A stretch of 47,782 nt of DNA from Lachnoclostridium sp. UBA7215. Its GTDB lineage: Bacteria; Bacillota; Clostridia; Lachnospirales; Lachnospiraceae. Under the pieces are notes generated by a model. That model saw only the letters and a program-made list of their open reading frames with translations, was not told the DNA's origin and did no database searches. Shown one piece after another: positions 7,504 through 16,375 of the stretch. How positions within the stretch are numbered: the first letter of the stretch is position 1; each line of letters opens with the position of its first letter. The stretch is from positions 1 through 47,782 of the forward strand of contig DKUB01000026.1 in the NCBI GenBank assembly GCA_002490465.1. Reading direction: 5' to 3'. The translations under genes and the position numbers were made by a program.

Positions 7504-8799
7504 ATGGGATTAATTAAGGCAATTGTCGGAGCGGCAGGTGGAACAATGGCAGACCAGTGGAAAGAGTTTTTTTACTGTGATGCGCTGGATAACAATGTAT
7601 TGGTAGCAAAGGGGCAGAAGCAGGTCAGCGGGCGGTCTTCCAACACAAAGGGGAATGAAAATATTATCAGTAATGGTTCTGGTATAGCTGTTGCTGACGG
7701 TCAATGTATGATTATTGTTGAAAAAGGGAAAATTGTGGAAGTCTGTGCAGAGCCGGGAGAGTTTACTTATGACACTTCATCAGAGCCAAGTATTTTTTCC
7801 GGAAGCCTTGGTCAGGCGATTATTGATACATTTCGGACCATTGGAAAGCGTTTCACATACGGCGGGGATACCGGAAACGACCAGAGGATTTATTATTTTA
7901 ATACAAAGGAAATCCTGGAGAATAAATTCGGCACGCCCAATCCCATTCCATTTCGGGTTGTAGACCGCAATATTGGTTTGGACATTGATGTATCCGTGCG
8001 ATGCAGCGGTCTTTATTCGTATAAATTGGTAAATCCTTTGTTGTTCTATACAAATGTATGCGGGAACGTAGAACAAGAGTATACGAGGGATGAGATTGAC
8101 TCACAGTTAAAGACAGAGTTTATCAGTGCTCTCCAGCCGGCATTTGCCCAGATTTCTGAAATGGAAGTACGGCCGAATGCTCTTCCGGCACATGCGGAAC
8201 AGCTCTCGGAGGCAATGAATACAGCTTTGACAAAGAAATGGACGGAACTGCGTGGAATATCTATTGTGTCCATTGCTATGAATCCGATTACTCTGCCAGA
8301 AGAGGATGCGCAGATGATTAAGGAGGCGCAGCGTATTGCCATAAACCGTAATCCGGGTATGGCAGCGGCTACTTTAACGACTGCACAGGCAGAGGCAATG
8401 AAAGCAGCAGCTTCAAATAGTGCAGGAGCAATGACTGGATTTATGGGATTTGGTATGGCATCGCAGGCCGGGGGAACAAGTGCGCAGACTTTATTTGAAA
8501 TGAATGCCAGACAGCAGCAGGAACAAATGATGCCGCAGGGCCAGCAGTCCTCTCAGCCAGCTCAGCCAGCTCAGCCCGCTCAGTCCACGCCTGCTTCTGC
8601 ACCGCAGAATGAGTGGATCTGTTCCTGTGGTACCGGGAATAAAGGTAAATTTTGTATGGAATGTGGTAAGCCCAAACCGGCAGGGGCACCGCTATACCGC
8701 TGTGATAAGTGCGGATGGGAGCCGGAGGACCCTCATAATCCACCGAAATTTTGTCCGGAGTGTGGTGATCCGTTTAATGACGCAGATATACAAAAATGA
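7504..8799 (+). CDS. SPFH-domain protein with C-terminal zinc ribbons (YdjI-like)
   Basis: This 431-residue protein has an SPFH/virion-core-type domain over about residues 1-290, an Ala/Gln/Pro-rich linker with a short QPAQPAQPAQ repeat, and a C-terminal pair of zinc ribbons with CxCGTGNKGKFCMECG and CDKCGWEP...CPECGDP cysteines. It resembles Bacillus YdjI, which scaffolds membrane stress responses. I chose ATG 7504 because of the AGGAGCAGGAG site; the upstream in-frame extension lies inside the pilin-like gene. A weak promoter (TTGAAC, 16 nt, TATATA) lies at 7420-7447. It heads a three-gene module with the zinc-ribbon and TPM proteins. Confidence 0.8.
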   Translation: MGLIKAIVGAAGGTMADQWKEFFYCDALDNNVLVAKGQKQVSGRSSNTKGNENIISNGSGIAVADGQCMIIVEKGKIVEVCAEPGEFTYDTSSEPSIFSGSLGQAIIDTFRTIGKRFTYGGDTGNDQRIYYFNTKEILENKFGTPNPIPFRVVDRNIGLDIDVSVRCSGLYSYKLVNPLLFYTNVCGNVEQEYTRDEIDSQLKTEFISALQPAFAQISEMEVRPNALPAHAEQLSEAMNTALTKKWTELRGISIVSIAMNPITLPEEDAQMIKEAQRIAINRNPGMAAATLTTAQAEAMKAAASNSAGAMTGFMGFGMASQAGGTSAQTLFEMNARQQQEQMMPQGQQSSQPAQPAQPAQSTPASAPQNEWICSCGTGNKGKFCMECGKPKPAGAPLYRCDKCGWEPEDPHNPPKFCPECGDPFNDADIQK

Positions 8800-8819
8800 A
8801 TGGAGGGTAAATAATAAAG

Positions 8820-9908
8820 ATGTCAGATATATTTCAGTACAAATGTCCGTGCTGCGGTGGAGCTATAGAATTTAACAGTTCTGTACAGAAAATGAAATGT
8901 CCGTATTGTGATACAGAGTTTGAAATGGAAACCTTAAAGGCATATGATGAACAGCTGAAAGAGGAACAGGATGACGAGCTGGTCTGGGAAACGGAAGCCG
9001 GTGGACAGTGGCAGGAGGGAGAGGCAGACGGAATACATATATATGTCTGTCAGTCCTGTGGCGGAGAGATTGTTGGAGATGAAACGACAGCGGCAACTAA
9101 TTGCCCGTATTGTGACAATCCTGTTGTCATGAAAAGACAGTTCAGTGGAGAATTAAAACCGGACTATGTTATACCGTTCAAGTATGATAAAGAGGCAGCA
9201 AAAGTGGCAATGAAAAAGCATTTGTCGGATAAACGCCTACTTCCCAAGGCATTCAAGGATGAGAATCACATTGATGAAATAAAGGGGATATATGTGCCAT
9301 TTTGGTTATTTGATGCCGATGCTGATGCCGATATGAGATTCCGTGCAACGAAGGTGAGAGCTTGGAGTGATTCGGATTACAATTATACAGAAACGAGCCA
9401 TTATGCAGTTGCACGTGGAGGTGATATAGGTTTTGAACGGGTTCCGGTAGACGGTTCTTCAAAAATGGCGGATGATTTGATGGAATCTATTGAGCCTTTC
9501 CGGTTTGAAGATGCCGTAGATTTTCAGACCGCATATCTTGCGGGATATCTTGCTGATAAGTATGATGTATCCGCAGAGGAGAGCATAGAGCGTGCCAACG
9601 AGCGCATAAAGAGCAGTGCAGAGACAGAGTTTGCGGCGACGGTAAAGGGATACAGCTCCGTTGTTCCGGAATACAGCAGCATACGTCTGTCAAATGGACA
9701 GGCAAAATATGCACTGTACCCGGTATGGATTTTAAATACAACATGGCAGGGAACGCAATACATGTTTGCCATGAATGGGCAGACCGGAAAATTTGTAGGC
9801 AATCTGCCCATGGATAAAGGGGCATATATGCGCTGGCTCTTTGCGACAGCCGGGATTGTAGGGGTAGTAGTATACATATTTATGTATTTATGGTGGCTGT
9901 TCGTATAG
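8820..9908 (+). CDS. double zinc-ribbon membrane protein (YdjG-like)
   Basis: This 362-residue protein opens with a zinc ribbon (CPCCGG...CPYCDTEF, residues 9-34), followed by a second (CQSCGG...CPYCDNP, about residues 78-102). A soluble beta-rich domain comes next, with a hydrophobic C-terminal anchor at about 338-362. This matches the TFIIB-type zinc-ribbon membrane proteins next to SPFH and TPM genes in Firmicutes (Bacillus YdjG). GGAGGG lies unusually far (13 nt) before the ATG, but an in-frame TAA between them excludes an earlier start. Its exact biochemical role is not known to me. Confidence 0.8.
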   Translation: MSDIFQYKCPCCGGAIEFNSSVQKMKCPYCDTEFEMETLKAYDEQLKEEQDDELVWETEAGGQWQEGEADGIHIYVCQSCGGEIVGDETTAATNCPYCDNPVVMKRQFSGELKPDYVIPFKYDKEAAKVAMKKHLSDKRLLPKAFKDENHIDEIKGIYVPFWLFDADADADMRFRATKVRAWSDSDYNYTETSHYAVARGGDIGFERVPVDGSSKMADDLMESIEPFRFEDAVDFQTAYLAGYLADKYDVSAEESIERANERIKSSAETEFAATVKGYSSVVPEYSSIRLSNGQAKYALYPVWILNTTWQGTQYMFAMNGQTGKFVGNLPMDKGAYMRWLFATAGIVGVVVYIFMYLWWLFV

Positions 9909-9942
9909 TTACTGATAGAAAAATAATGAATGGGAGAGCGAT

Positions 9943-10791
9943 ATGAGACATTTTAGATATGTATGGATAATAGTTATGTGCCTTTTTCTGTCCGTAATGG
10001 CGGCAGTTGGCCAGCCTTTTCTCCGTGTAGAGGCAGAGGAAGTGGAAAGGCTGAATGTTGTAGATGAAGTGGGCCTTTTGACAGATACGGAGAAGGGGAC
10101 TTTATCTGCCTTGATTAAGGAAATCAGCCGGAAGCAATCCTGTGATATCGTGATTGTTGCTGTTCCTGCCAGGCAGTTAAACGGGCAGAATATACAGGAT
10201 TATGCGGATGATTATTTTGATTATAACGGATATGGTATAGGAAGTGATGCTTCCGGTATTCTTCTGATGTTATCGATGGATGAGGACGGTCACGGGAAAT
10301 ATTGGATTAGTACCCATGGGTATGGAATAACGGCATTCACAGATGCCGGTATTGATTATATTGGGGATGCTATTGTCCCATATTTGAAAGAAAAAGATTA
10401 TGTGGAGACATTTAATGTTTTTGCAGAGCAGTGTGATGATTTTTTAACAAAGGCAAGAGAAGGAACACCATATGATGTGAACAATATGCCAAAGGAACCT
10501 TTTGAGTGGGGATTGAAATTAGTGATTGCTCTTGTAGCCGGGATTGTGATAGGGCTCATCGTTGTTTCAACGATGAGGGCAAAGTTAAAAACAGTCCGGC
10601 CTGCAAAATCAGCTGCTAATTATATCAGGACAGGAAGTATGCATCTCACAAGGCAGAGCGACATTTTCCTGTATCGGAATGTCACACGTCATGCACGGCC
10701 AAAGGAAACCTCAGGAAGCGGCGGAGGAGGAAGCAGTGTACATACGAGTTCTTCGGGAAGAAGCCATGGCGGTGGTGGCGGGAGCTTTTAG
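9943..10791 (+). CDS. TPM-domain membrane protein (YdjH/YgcG-like)
   Basis: The 282-residue protein has a signal peptide (residues 1-31), an extracellular TPM domain (about 36-170, with LTDTEKGTLSALI and the SDASGILLMLS core), one membrane helix (about 188-208) and a Gly/Ser-rich tail ending GGGGGSF, a hallmark of the family. TPM proteins are linked to membrane-protein quality control and envelope stress. Together with the two upstream genes it forms the YdjG-YdjH-YdjI-type set; PspA, present in the Bacillus operon, is missing here. A strong bidirectional terminator follows. Confidence 0.85.
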   Translation: MRHFRYVWIIVMCLFLSVMAAVGQPFLRVEAEEVERLNVVDEVGLLTDTEKGTLSALIKEISRKQSCDIVIVAVPARQLNGQNIQDYADDYFDYNGYGIGSDASGILLMLSMDEDGHGKYWISTHGYGITAFTDAGIDYIGDAIVPYLKEKDYVETFNVFAEQCDDFLTKAREGTPYDVNNMPKEPFEWGLKLVIALVAGIVIGLIVVSTMRAKLKTVRPAKSAANYIRTGSMHLTRQSDIFLYRNVTRHARPKETSGSGGGGSSVHTSSSGRSHGGGGGSF

Positions 10792-10800
10792 GTTTAGCAA

Positions 10801-10847
10801 ATGGGGTAGAGGGGCGATTATTTATCGACCCTCTACCCCATTTTTTT
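10801..10847. terminator. bidirectional terminator
   Basis: ATGGGGTAGAGGG pairs with the matching CCCTCTACCCCAT across a short loop and is followed by TTTTTTT on the plus strand. The A-rich left flank gives a weaker T-tract for the minus strand. It lies between convergent genes and serves the TPM gene and probably the CorC-like gene. Confidence 0.85.
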
Positions 10848-10862
10848 ATAGGAAAGTCCTTT

Positions 10863-12182
10863 TTATGCGGAAGTTGTCTGGTGATCATCTTCGTCATTTT
10901 CAGGTTTAGGTTTTAAGATCATGCGGATTTTATCGATACGGTTGCCGTCAACTTCCAGTACCGTGTAGGTAGCATTATCATCTTCAGCATTTTCTCCAAC
11001 TTCAGGGAAATGTTCCAGTAAATTAATAATATGTCCGGCAATGGAGTCATAATCGTCAGACTGCAAAGTCAAATCCATAACCTCGTCAATATCGGTCAGA
11101 TTGGCAGTACCGAGAAGAATGTATTCATCATCACTGATTTGTTGGATTTCGTCCTCTTCATCGTCATCGTATTCGTCTCTGAGTTCACCAACAATTTCCT
11201 CAATTAAATCTTCAATGGTAATCAGTCCGGACAGAGCGCCATGTTCATCAAGGACTATAGTAAGAGGAATGGACTCTTTTCTCATCTCCATGAACAGTTC
11301 AGCCACATTTTTGTATTCATATGTCACGTGGGCGTCACGTACCAGGTCTCGTATGTCCAGATTTTCTTTGTCTCCTTTATAAAATACAAAATCTTTTAAA
11401 TTTATGATACCTATAATATTGTCAATTGTCTCCTCATATACAGGAAGCCTGGCGTATTTATTCTCTGTGAATACGGTTAAGAGCTCTTCATATGTAATAT
11501 TTGCTTCAACCATAACAATATCCATACGGGGAACCATGACGTCTTTGGCTAACGAATCACCGAAATCAACAATATTAGTAATCATTTGCCGTTCTTCACT
11601 CTCAATAACTCCCTCTTCATGGCTTACATCTACAAAGGTGCGAAGCTCATCCTCTGTAATACTGGATACTTTTTGGGTAGTATCAATACGAAATAAAAAA
11701 AGGAGGCCATGAGCAATTTTATTTACAATGAAAATGACCGGTGTAAGCAGATTTGTAAGAAACAAAATAGAGCTGGAATAAACCAGAGATATTTTTTCTG
11801 CATTCCGGGTAGCCAGATTTTTTGGCGTTATTTCACCAAAAATCAGAATCAAAACAGTAAGGATACCGGTTGCTATACCAGCTCCGAGACTTGTGCTGCC
11901 GGAAAACCCCATTCTCTGGCAGATGCTGAAAGCATAGCTGGTAGAAATGGAAGAGGCAGAAAGATTAACAATATTATTGCATATTAAAACAGCACTGAGC
12001 ATTTTTGTCGGATCCTCAATCAGTTTCAAAACTCGTATTGCTGATTTGTTTTTTTCTTCTGCAAGTGAGCGCATGCGTATTTTGTTCACGGTAGTCAGTG
12101 CTGTTTCAGCAGAAGAGAAGAATGCGGATAAAAATAATAATAATACTAAAATAAATATATTCACCGCGTCACTGGGCTCCAA
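10863..12182 (-). CDS. CorC/HlyC-family CBS-domain membrane protein
   Basis: This 439-residue protein has a DUF21/CNNM membrane domain with three to four helices (residues about 1-190), a pair of CBS domains (about 205-330) and a C-terminal CorC_HlyC domain (about 345-430). The family is tied to Mg2+ efflux or homeostasis. The start is TTG: an AAAAGGAG site lies 10 nt upstream, and the two ATGs closer to it are out of frame, with in-frame TGA codons blocking any earlier start. A promoter overlaps the stop of the upstream ABC-F gene, so it can be transcribed alone or by read-through. The C-terminus is acidic. Confidence 0.85.
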   Translation of the reverse strand: MEPSDAVNIFILVLLLFLSAFFSSAETALTTVNKIRMRSLAEEKNKSAIRVLKLIEDPTKMLSAVLICNNIVNLSASSISTSYAFSICQRMGFSGSTSLGAGIATGILTVLILIFGEITPKNLATRNAEKISLVYSSSILFLTNLLTPVIFIVNKIAHGLLFLFRIDTTQKVSSITEDELRTFVDVSHEEGVIESEERQMITNIVDFGDSLAKDVMVPRMDIVMVEANITYEELLTVFTENKYARLPVYEETIDNIIGIINLKDFVFYKGDKENLDIRDLVRDAHVTYEYKNVAELFMEMRKESIPLTIVLDEHGALSGLITIEDLIEEIVGELRDEYDDDEEDEIQQISDDEYILLGTANLTDIDEVMDLTLQSDDYDSIAGHIINLLEHFPEVGENAEDDNATYTVLEVDGNRIDKIRMILKPKPENDEDDHQTTSA

Positions 12183-12232
12183 GAATCATCATCTCCTTTT
12201 TGGAAAAAATTGATAAATAGTAATAATGCTAT

Positions 12233-12261
12233 ATTGTATAATAAGCCTGAAAGATTGTCAA
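12233..12261 (-). promoter_or_regulatory. promoter of the CorC-like gene
   Basis: Read on the minus strand, TTGACA (12261-12256), a 17-nt spacer and TACAAT (12238-12233) form a near-consensus promoter. Its -35 box overlaps the TGA stop of the ABC-F gene. Confidence 0.65.
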
Positions 12262-13868
12262 GCCAGGGCTTGGCGTTTTCTGGCCATTTCATCGCTGTCA
12301 AGATATTCATCATAGGTTGTTACTTTGTCAATCATGCCGTTTGGTGTGAATTCAATAATCCGGTTTGCTATAGTCTGAATAAATTGATGATCCTGGGAAG
12401 TAAAAAGAACAACACCGGGGAATTTAATCAGACCATTGTTCACGGAGGTTATGGATTCCATATCCAAGTGGTTCGTCGGTTCATCAAGCATCAGTACATT
12501 AGAACCTAACATCATCATTTTTGAGAGCATAACACGCACTTTTTCTCCTCCGGAAAGCACATTAACTTTTTTCAGGCCATCGTCCCCTTTAAAGAGCATC
12601 CGTCCGAGAAATCCACGCACATAAGTGGCGTCTTTTTCAGGAGAAAAAGGCATCAGCCAGTCTACAATTGTATCATTGCTGTCAAAATAGCTTGTATTGT
12701 CCTTGGGGAAGTAAGAATTCGAAGTTGTAATCCCCCATTTGTAATCCCCCTCATCCGGTTCCATCTCTCCAGACAGAATTTGGAACAGGGTGGTTGCGGC
12801 GATGCCATAAGAACCTACAAAGGCAATTTTGTCATCATGGCCTACGGTAAAGGAAACGTGGTCTAATACTTTTTCACCATCAATTGTTTTGCATAAATCG
12901 GTTACGGTCAGGACTTCGTTTCCAATGTCGCGGTCCGGTTTAAAATCCACATACGGGTATTTGCGGCTGGATGGACGCAAAGTATCCAGTTCAATTTTTT
13001 CAAGAGCGCGTTTACGGGAAGTAGCCTGTTTGGATTTGGAAGCGTTTGCACTAAAACGCTGGATAAATTCCTGAAGCTCTTTAATTTTTTCTTCTTTCTT
13101 TTTATTTGCTTCTTTCATCTGCTTTATCATTAATTGGCTTGACTCATACCAGAAATCATAATTTCCGGCATAAATCTGCATTTTTCCATAATCCAGATCT
13201 ACGGTATGGGTACATACCTTATTTAAAAAGTAGCGGTCATGGGAAACAACAATAATAGTATTTTCAAAATTAATTAAGAATTCTTCCAGCCACCGGATAG
13301 AATCCAAATCTAAGTGGTTTGTCGGCTCATCAAGTAAAAGAATGTCCGGATTTCCAAAGAGCGCACGTGCGAGGAGAACCTTAACTTTATCAGTGTCAGG
13401 CAGCTCTCCCATCGATTTGTCGTGAAATTCTGTATCAATGCCAAGACCGTTTAACAGGGTGGCGGCATCTGCCTCTGCTTCCCAGCCGTTCATCGTGGCA
13501 AATTCTGCTTCGAGTTCGCTGGCACGCATGCCGTCTTCCTCAGAAAAATCTTCCTTTGCGTATATAGCGTCCTTTTCTTTCATAATATCGTAAAGACGCT
13601 GGTTTCCGGCAATTACCGTATCCAGAACAATATCGGAATCATATTTGAAATGGTCCTGTTCCAACACGGAAAGGCGCTCTCCTGCACCTAAAATAACCTC
13701 TCCGGTTGTTGGCTCAAGTTCTCCGGACAGAATTTTCAAAAATGTTGATTTTCCAGCTCCGTTCGCACCAATAATACCGTAACAGTTACCCTCTGTAAAT
13801 TTTATATTGACTTCTTCAAAAAGTGCCTTTTTTCCAAAGCGGAGTGAAATGTTGCTTGCCTGAATCAT
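12258..13868 (-). CDS. ABC-F ATPase, YkpA/YbiT type, with a degenerate second P-loop
   Basis: ABC-F proteins act on the ribosome and have no membrane domain. The 536-residue product opens like Bacillus YkpA (LRFGKKALFEEVNIKF). NBD1 has an intact Walker A (GANGAGKST, about residues 34-42) and Walker B (LLLDEPTNHLDL). Its ABC signature is degenerate, reading MGELPDTDKVKV in place of LSGGQ. A charged interdomain linker lies at about 240-310. NBD2 has an intact signature (LSGGEKVRV) and Walker B (VLMLDEPTNHLDM), but its Walker A reads GSYGIAATT, with Ala at position 358 where Lys is expected. The composite site of NBD2 Walker A and NBD1 signature is thus degraded while the other is intact. GGGAGG precedes the ATG. 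Confidence 0.9.
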   Translation of the reverse strand: MIQASNISLRFGKKALFEEVNIKFTEGNCYGIIGANGAGKSTFLKILSGELEPTTGEVILGAGERLSVLEQDHFKYDSDIVLDTVIAGNQRLYDIMKEKDAIYAKEDFSEEDGMRASELEAEFATMNGWEAEADAATLLNGLGIDTEFHDKSMGELPDTDKVKVLLARALFGNPDILLLDEPTNHLDLDSIRWLEEFLINFENTIIVVSHDRYFLNKVCTHTVDLDYGKMQIYAGNYDFWYESSQLMIKQMKEANKKKEEKIKELQEFIQRFSANASKSKQATSRKRALEKIELDTLRPSSRKYPYVDFKPDRDIGNEVLTVTDLCKTIDGEKVLDHVSFTVGHDDKIAFVGSYGIAATTLFQILSGEMEPDEGDYKWGITTSNSYFPKDNTSYFDSNDTIVDWLMPFSPEKDATYVRGFLGRMLFKGDDGLKKVNVLSGGEKVRVMLSKMMMLGSNVLMLDEPTNHLDMESITSVNNGLIKFPGVVLFTSQDHQFIQTIANRIIEFTPNGMIDKVTTYDEYLDSDEMARKRQALA

Positions 13869-13908
13869 GGTAACCTCCCATATTGTATAAAAAATATAAC
13901 TGTGTTCT

Positions 13909-13936
13909 ATTTTACTAAAATTTGCAGAGAATGCAA
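13909..13936 (-). promoter_or_regulatory. possible promoter of the ABC-F gene
   Basis: On the minus strand TTGCAT (13936-13931), a 16-nt spacer and TAAAAT (13914-13909) precede the ABC-F start by about 40 nt. Matches to consensus are partial. Confidence 0.4.
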
Positions 13937-13963
13937 GTTTTTTTTCACAGGATTATTTTTTGT

Positions 13964-13991
13964 TTGCAAAAGGGAGTGTTCATGTTAAAAT
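13964..13991 (+). promoter_or_regulatory. possible promoter of the alpha-galactosidase gene
   Basis: TTGCAA (13964-13969), a 16-nt spacer and TAAAAT (13986-13991) lie 60 nt before the gene, divergent from the ABC-F promoter. I saw no clear operator palindrome next to it. Confidence 0.4.
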
Positions 13992-14050
13992 TAAAATCAG
14001 ATTGATGCACTAACCCTGTCATTAAATAAATATAGAATTATGGAGGAAAT

Positions 14051-16246
14051 ATGGGGATTTTTGTGACAGACCAGCAGATGATTTTTCATCTGCAGACAAA
14101 ACAGACAAGTTATATTATGGCAGTAAAAAATAATAAGTATCTGGCACACGTATACTGGGGAAAACGGATTCAGAGTCCGGATATATCCCATGTTTTGCTG
14201 ATGCGTGGGACATGTTTTGATGTTATGGAGCCGACAGAAAAGGAAGGAGAAGAGACTTGCTCCCTTGATTATCTCCGACAGGAATATCCGACCGGAGGGG
14301 ATGGGGATTACCGAATCCCGGCATTAGAGGTTACATACGCTGATGGCAGCAGAAGCTGTCCGCTTCATTATAAAGGATATCGGCTGATAGAGGGAAAGAC
14401 TGCGCCCAAAGGACTGCCGGCAGTATATGCGGGGGAAAGCGAGGCTCAGACACTTGAGATACGATTGGAAGATGAGGACAGAGGACTTCAGGTTTATCTT
14501 CTTTACAGTGTAATAGAGGAGCGGGATACGATAATCCGCAGCGTCCGACTGGAAAACCATGGGAAAGAGGATGTGCGCATTCAAAAAATTATGAGTGCAT
14601 GTGTGGATTTTGAACAATCTGATATGGATATGATATGTCTCCCCGGAGCATGGGGGCGTGAGCGCCATATAGAGCGCGCTGCTCTGCGTCACGGAGAGTT
14701 TCGTATCGGCAGCAGCCGGGGAGCAAGCAGTCATCAGATGAACCCATTTCTTGCTGTTATGGAGCCTTGTGCGGATGAGGTGCATGGAAATGTATATGGT
14801 ATGAACCTTGTGTACAGCGGTAATTTTACAGCAGGTATAGAGGTCGATCAATTATCCCAGGCCCGCTTCTATATGGGGATGGGAGATGACAGCTTTTCGT
14901 GGCTGTTGGAACCGGGAGAGGAATTTGCGGCTCCTGAAGTTGTAATGGTTCACAGTGCTCAGGGGCTGGGCGGGCTGTCACGAATTTATCACAGGCTTTA
15001 CCGGAAGAATCTTATACGAGGACGTTATCGGGATGAGGTAAGACCAGTTCTGGTTAATAACTGGGAGGCTACCTATTTTAATTTCAATGAGGAAAAGATT
15101 GTTTCCCTTGCCAAAGAGGCAGCGGGGCTTGGAATCGATTTGCTCGTCCTTGATGACGGCTGGTTTGGAAAGAGAAATGATGATACAACCTCTCTGGGAG
15201 ACTGGTATGCTAATACGGAAAAACTTCCAAATGGAATCCAGGGGCTGGCGGCTAAAGTAGAGGAAGAGGGGGTAAAGTTTGGTCTCTGGGTAGAGCCGGA
15301 AATGGTGTCTGTAGACAGTGAACTGTACAGAAAACATCCGGACTGGTGTCTGCATGTAGATGGCAGGAGGCGTTCTGAGTGCCGGAATCAGCTGACGTTA
15401 GACCTGAGCAGGAATGATGTATGTGACTGGCTGATAGAAACAATACATAGTATTTTGGACAGTGCGCCGATATCGTATATCAAGTGGGACATGAACAGGC
15501 ATATGAGCAATGCCGGCTCTGCGCTGCTGCCGGCTAAACGTCAAAAAGAAGTTCCTCACCGCTATATGCTCGGATTATACCGTGTTTTAGAGGAAATTAC
15601 AGCGGCTCACCCGGATGTATTGTTTGAGAGCTGTTCCGGTGGAGGGGGTCGGTTTGATCCCGGTATGCTATATTATATGCCGCAGACATGGACCAGTGAT
15701 GATACCGATCCGGTTGAGCGTCTGTTTATTCAATATGGTACAAGTCTTGTCTATCCGGTGAGTGCTATGGGGGCGCATGTATCAGCGGCGCCCAATCATC
15801 AGTCCGGGCGGGTTACTTCATTAAAAATGCGCGGTGATGTAGCTATGAGCGGGACTTTTGGTTATGAACTGGATCTCAATGCTTTTACCGAAGAAGAGAA
15901 GGAAGAGGTGAGAGAGCAGATCAGGGAGTATAAAAAAATTCGTCCGCTTGTGACAGGGGGGGATATGTATCGGCTGGCCAGTCCTTTTGAGGGAAATAGG
16001 GCGGCATGGATGTTTGTTTCGGAAAATAAAATGGAATTTTACTTTGCCTATTTCAGAATTCAGGCAAAGGTGAACCCATCCATTACGAGAGTGCGGCTGC
16101 AGGGGCTTCTTCCGGAGGCTGTCTACCAATGGGAAGAGACGGGGGACTGTTACCGGGGAGATGAGTTGATGGAAATAGGACTTGTCATGGATGTCTCGGG
16201 AGATTATCAGAGCATAACGGCACATTTTATATGCAAAAAAGAATAG
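14051..16246 (+). CDS. GH36 alpha-galactosidase
   Basis: This enzyme cleaves terminal alpha-1,6-galactose from melibiose, raffinose-family sugars or galactomannan. The 731-residue length is that of tetrameric bacterial GH36 enzymes. An N-terminal beta-supersandwich precedes the (beta/alpha)8 barrel. The nucleophile is Asp480 in KWDMNRH, and the acid/base lies in TSDDTDP (Asp550, 70 residues later, as in characterised GH36 enzymes). The VLDDGWFGKRNDD element of the active-site pocket is present. No signal peptide, so the substrate must be imported. TGGAGGAAAT precedes the ATG. It is not linked to a transporter; its neighbour is the GH13-like gene 129 nt downstream, which has its own promoter. 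Confidence 0.92.
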   Translation: MGIFVTDQQMIFHLQTKQTSYIMAVKNNKYLAHVYWGKRIQSPDISHVLLMRGTCFDVMEPTEKEGEETCSLDYLRQEYPTGGDGDYRIPALEVTYADGSRSCPLHYKGYRLIEGKTAPKGLPAVYAGESEAQTLEIRLEDEDRGLQVYLLYSVIEERDTIIRSVRLENHGKEDVRIQKIMSACVDFEQSDMDMICLPGAWGRERHIERAALRHGEFRIGSSRGASSHQMNPFLAVMEPCADEVHGNVYGMNLVYSGNFTAGIEVDQLSQARFYMGMGDDSFSWLLEPGEEFAAPEVVMVHSAQGLGGLSRIYHRLYRKNLIRGRYRDEVRPVLVNNWEATYFNFNEEKIVSLAKEAAGLGIDLLVLDDGWFGKRNDDTTSLGDWYANTEKLPNGIQGLAAKVEEEGVKFGLWVEPEMVSVDSELYRKHPDWCLHVDGRRRSECRNQLTLDLSRNDVCDWLIETIHSILDSAPISYIKWDMNRHMSNAGSALLPAKRQKEVPHRYMLGLYRVLEEITAAHPDVLFESCSGGGGRFDPGMLYYMPQTWTSDDTDPVERLFIQYGTSLVYPVSAMGAHVSAAPNHQSGRVTSLKMRGDVAMSGTFGYELDLNAFTEEEKEEVREQIREYKKIRPLVTGGDMYRLASPFEGNRAAWMFVSENKMEFYFAYFRIQAKVNPSITRVRLQGLLPEAVYQWEETGDCYRGDELMEIGLVMDVSGDYQSITAHFICKKE

Positions 16247-16295
16247 CAGGGAGTAATGGAGAATAAATAAAAAGTATGTACGGGAAAAATTTTTG

Positions 16296-16324
16296 TTGTT
16301 ACTTTTGATGGTTTTCGTTATAAT
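16296..16324 (+). promoter_or_regulatory. promoter of the GH13-like gene
   Basis: TTGTTA (16296-16301), a 17-nt spacer and TATAAT (16319-16324). The -10 box is consensus, and the gene starts 51 nt further on. Confidence 0.55.
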
Positions 16325-16375
16325 AAATATATATATATGTAATGACGGCAAGGCACACAGGAGGGGCTTAGATAA

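Noticed and set aside
8556..8590. Short direct repeat CAGCCAGCT in the SPFH gene
   Set aside because: It encodes a QPA linker repeat within the gene; no sign of a mobile or regulatory repeat.
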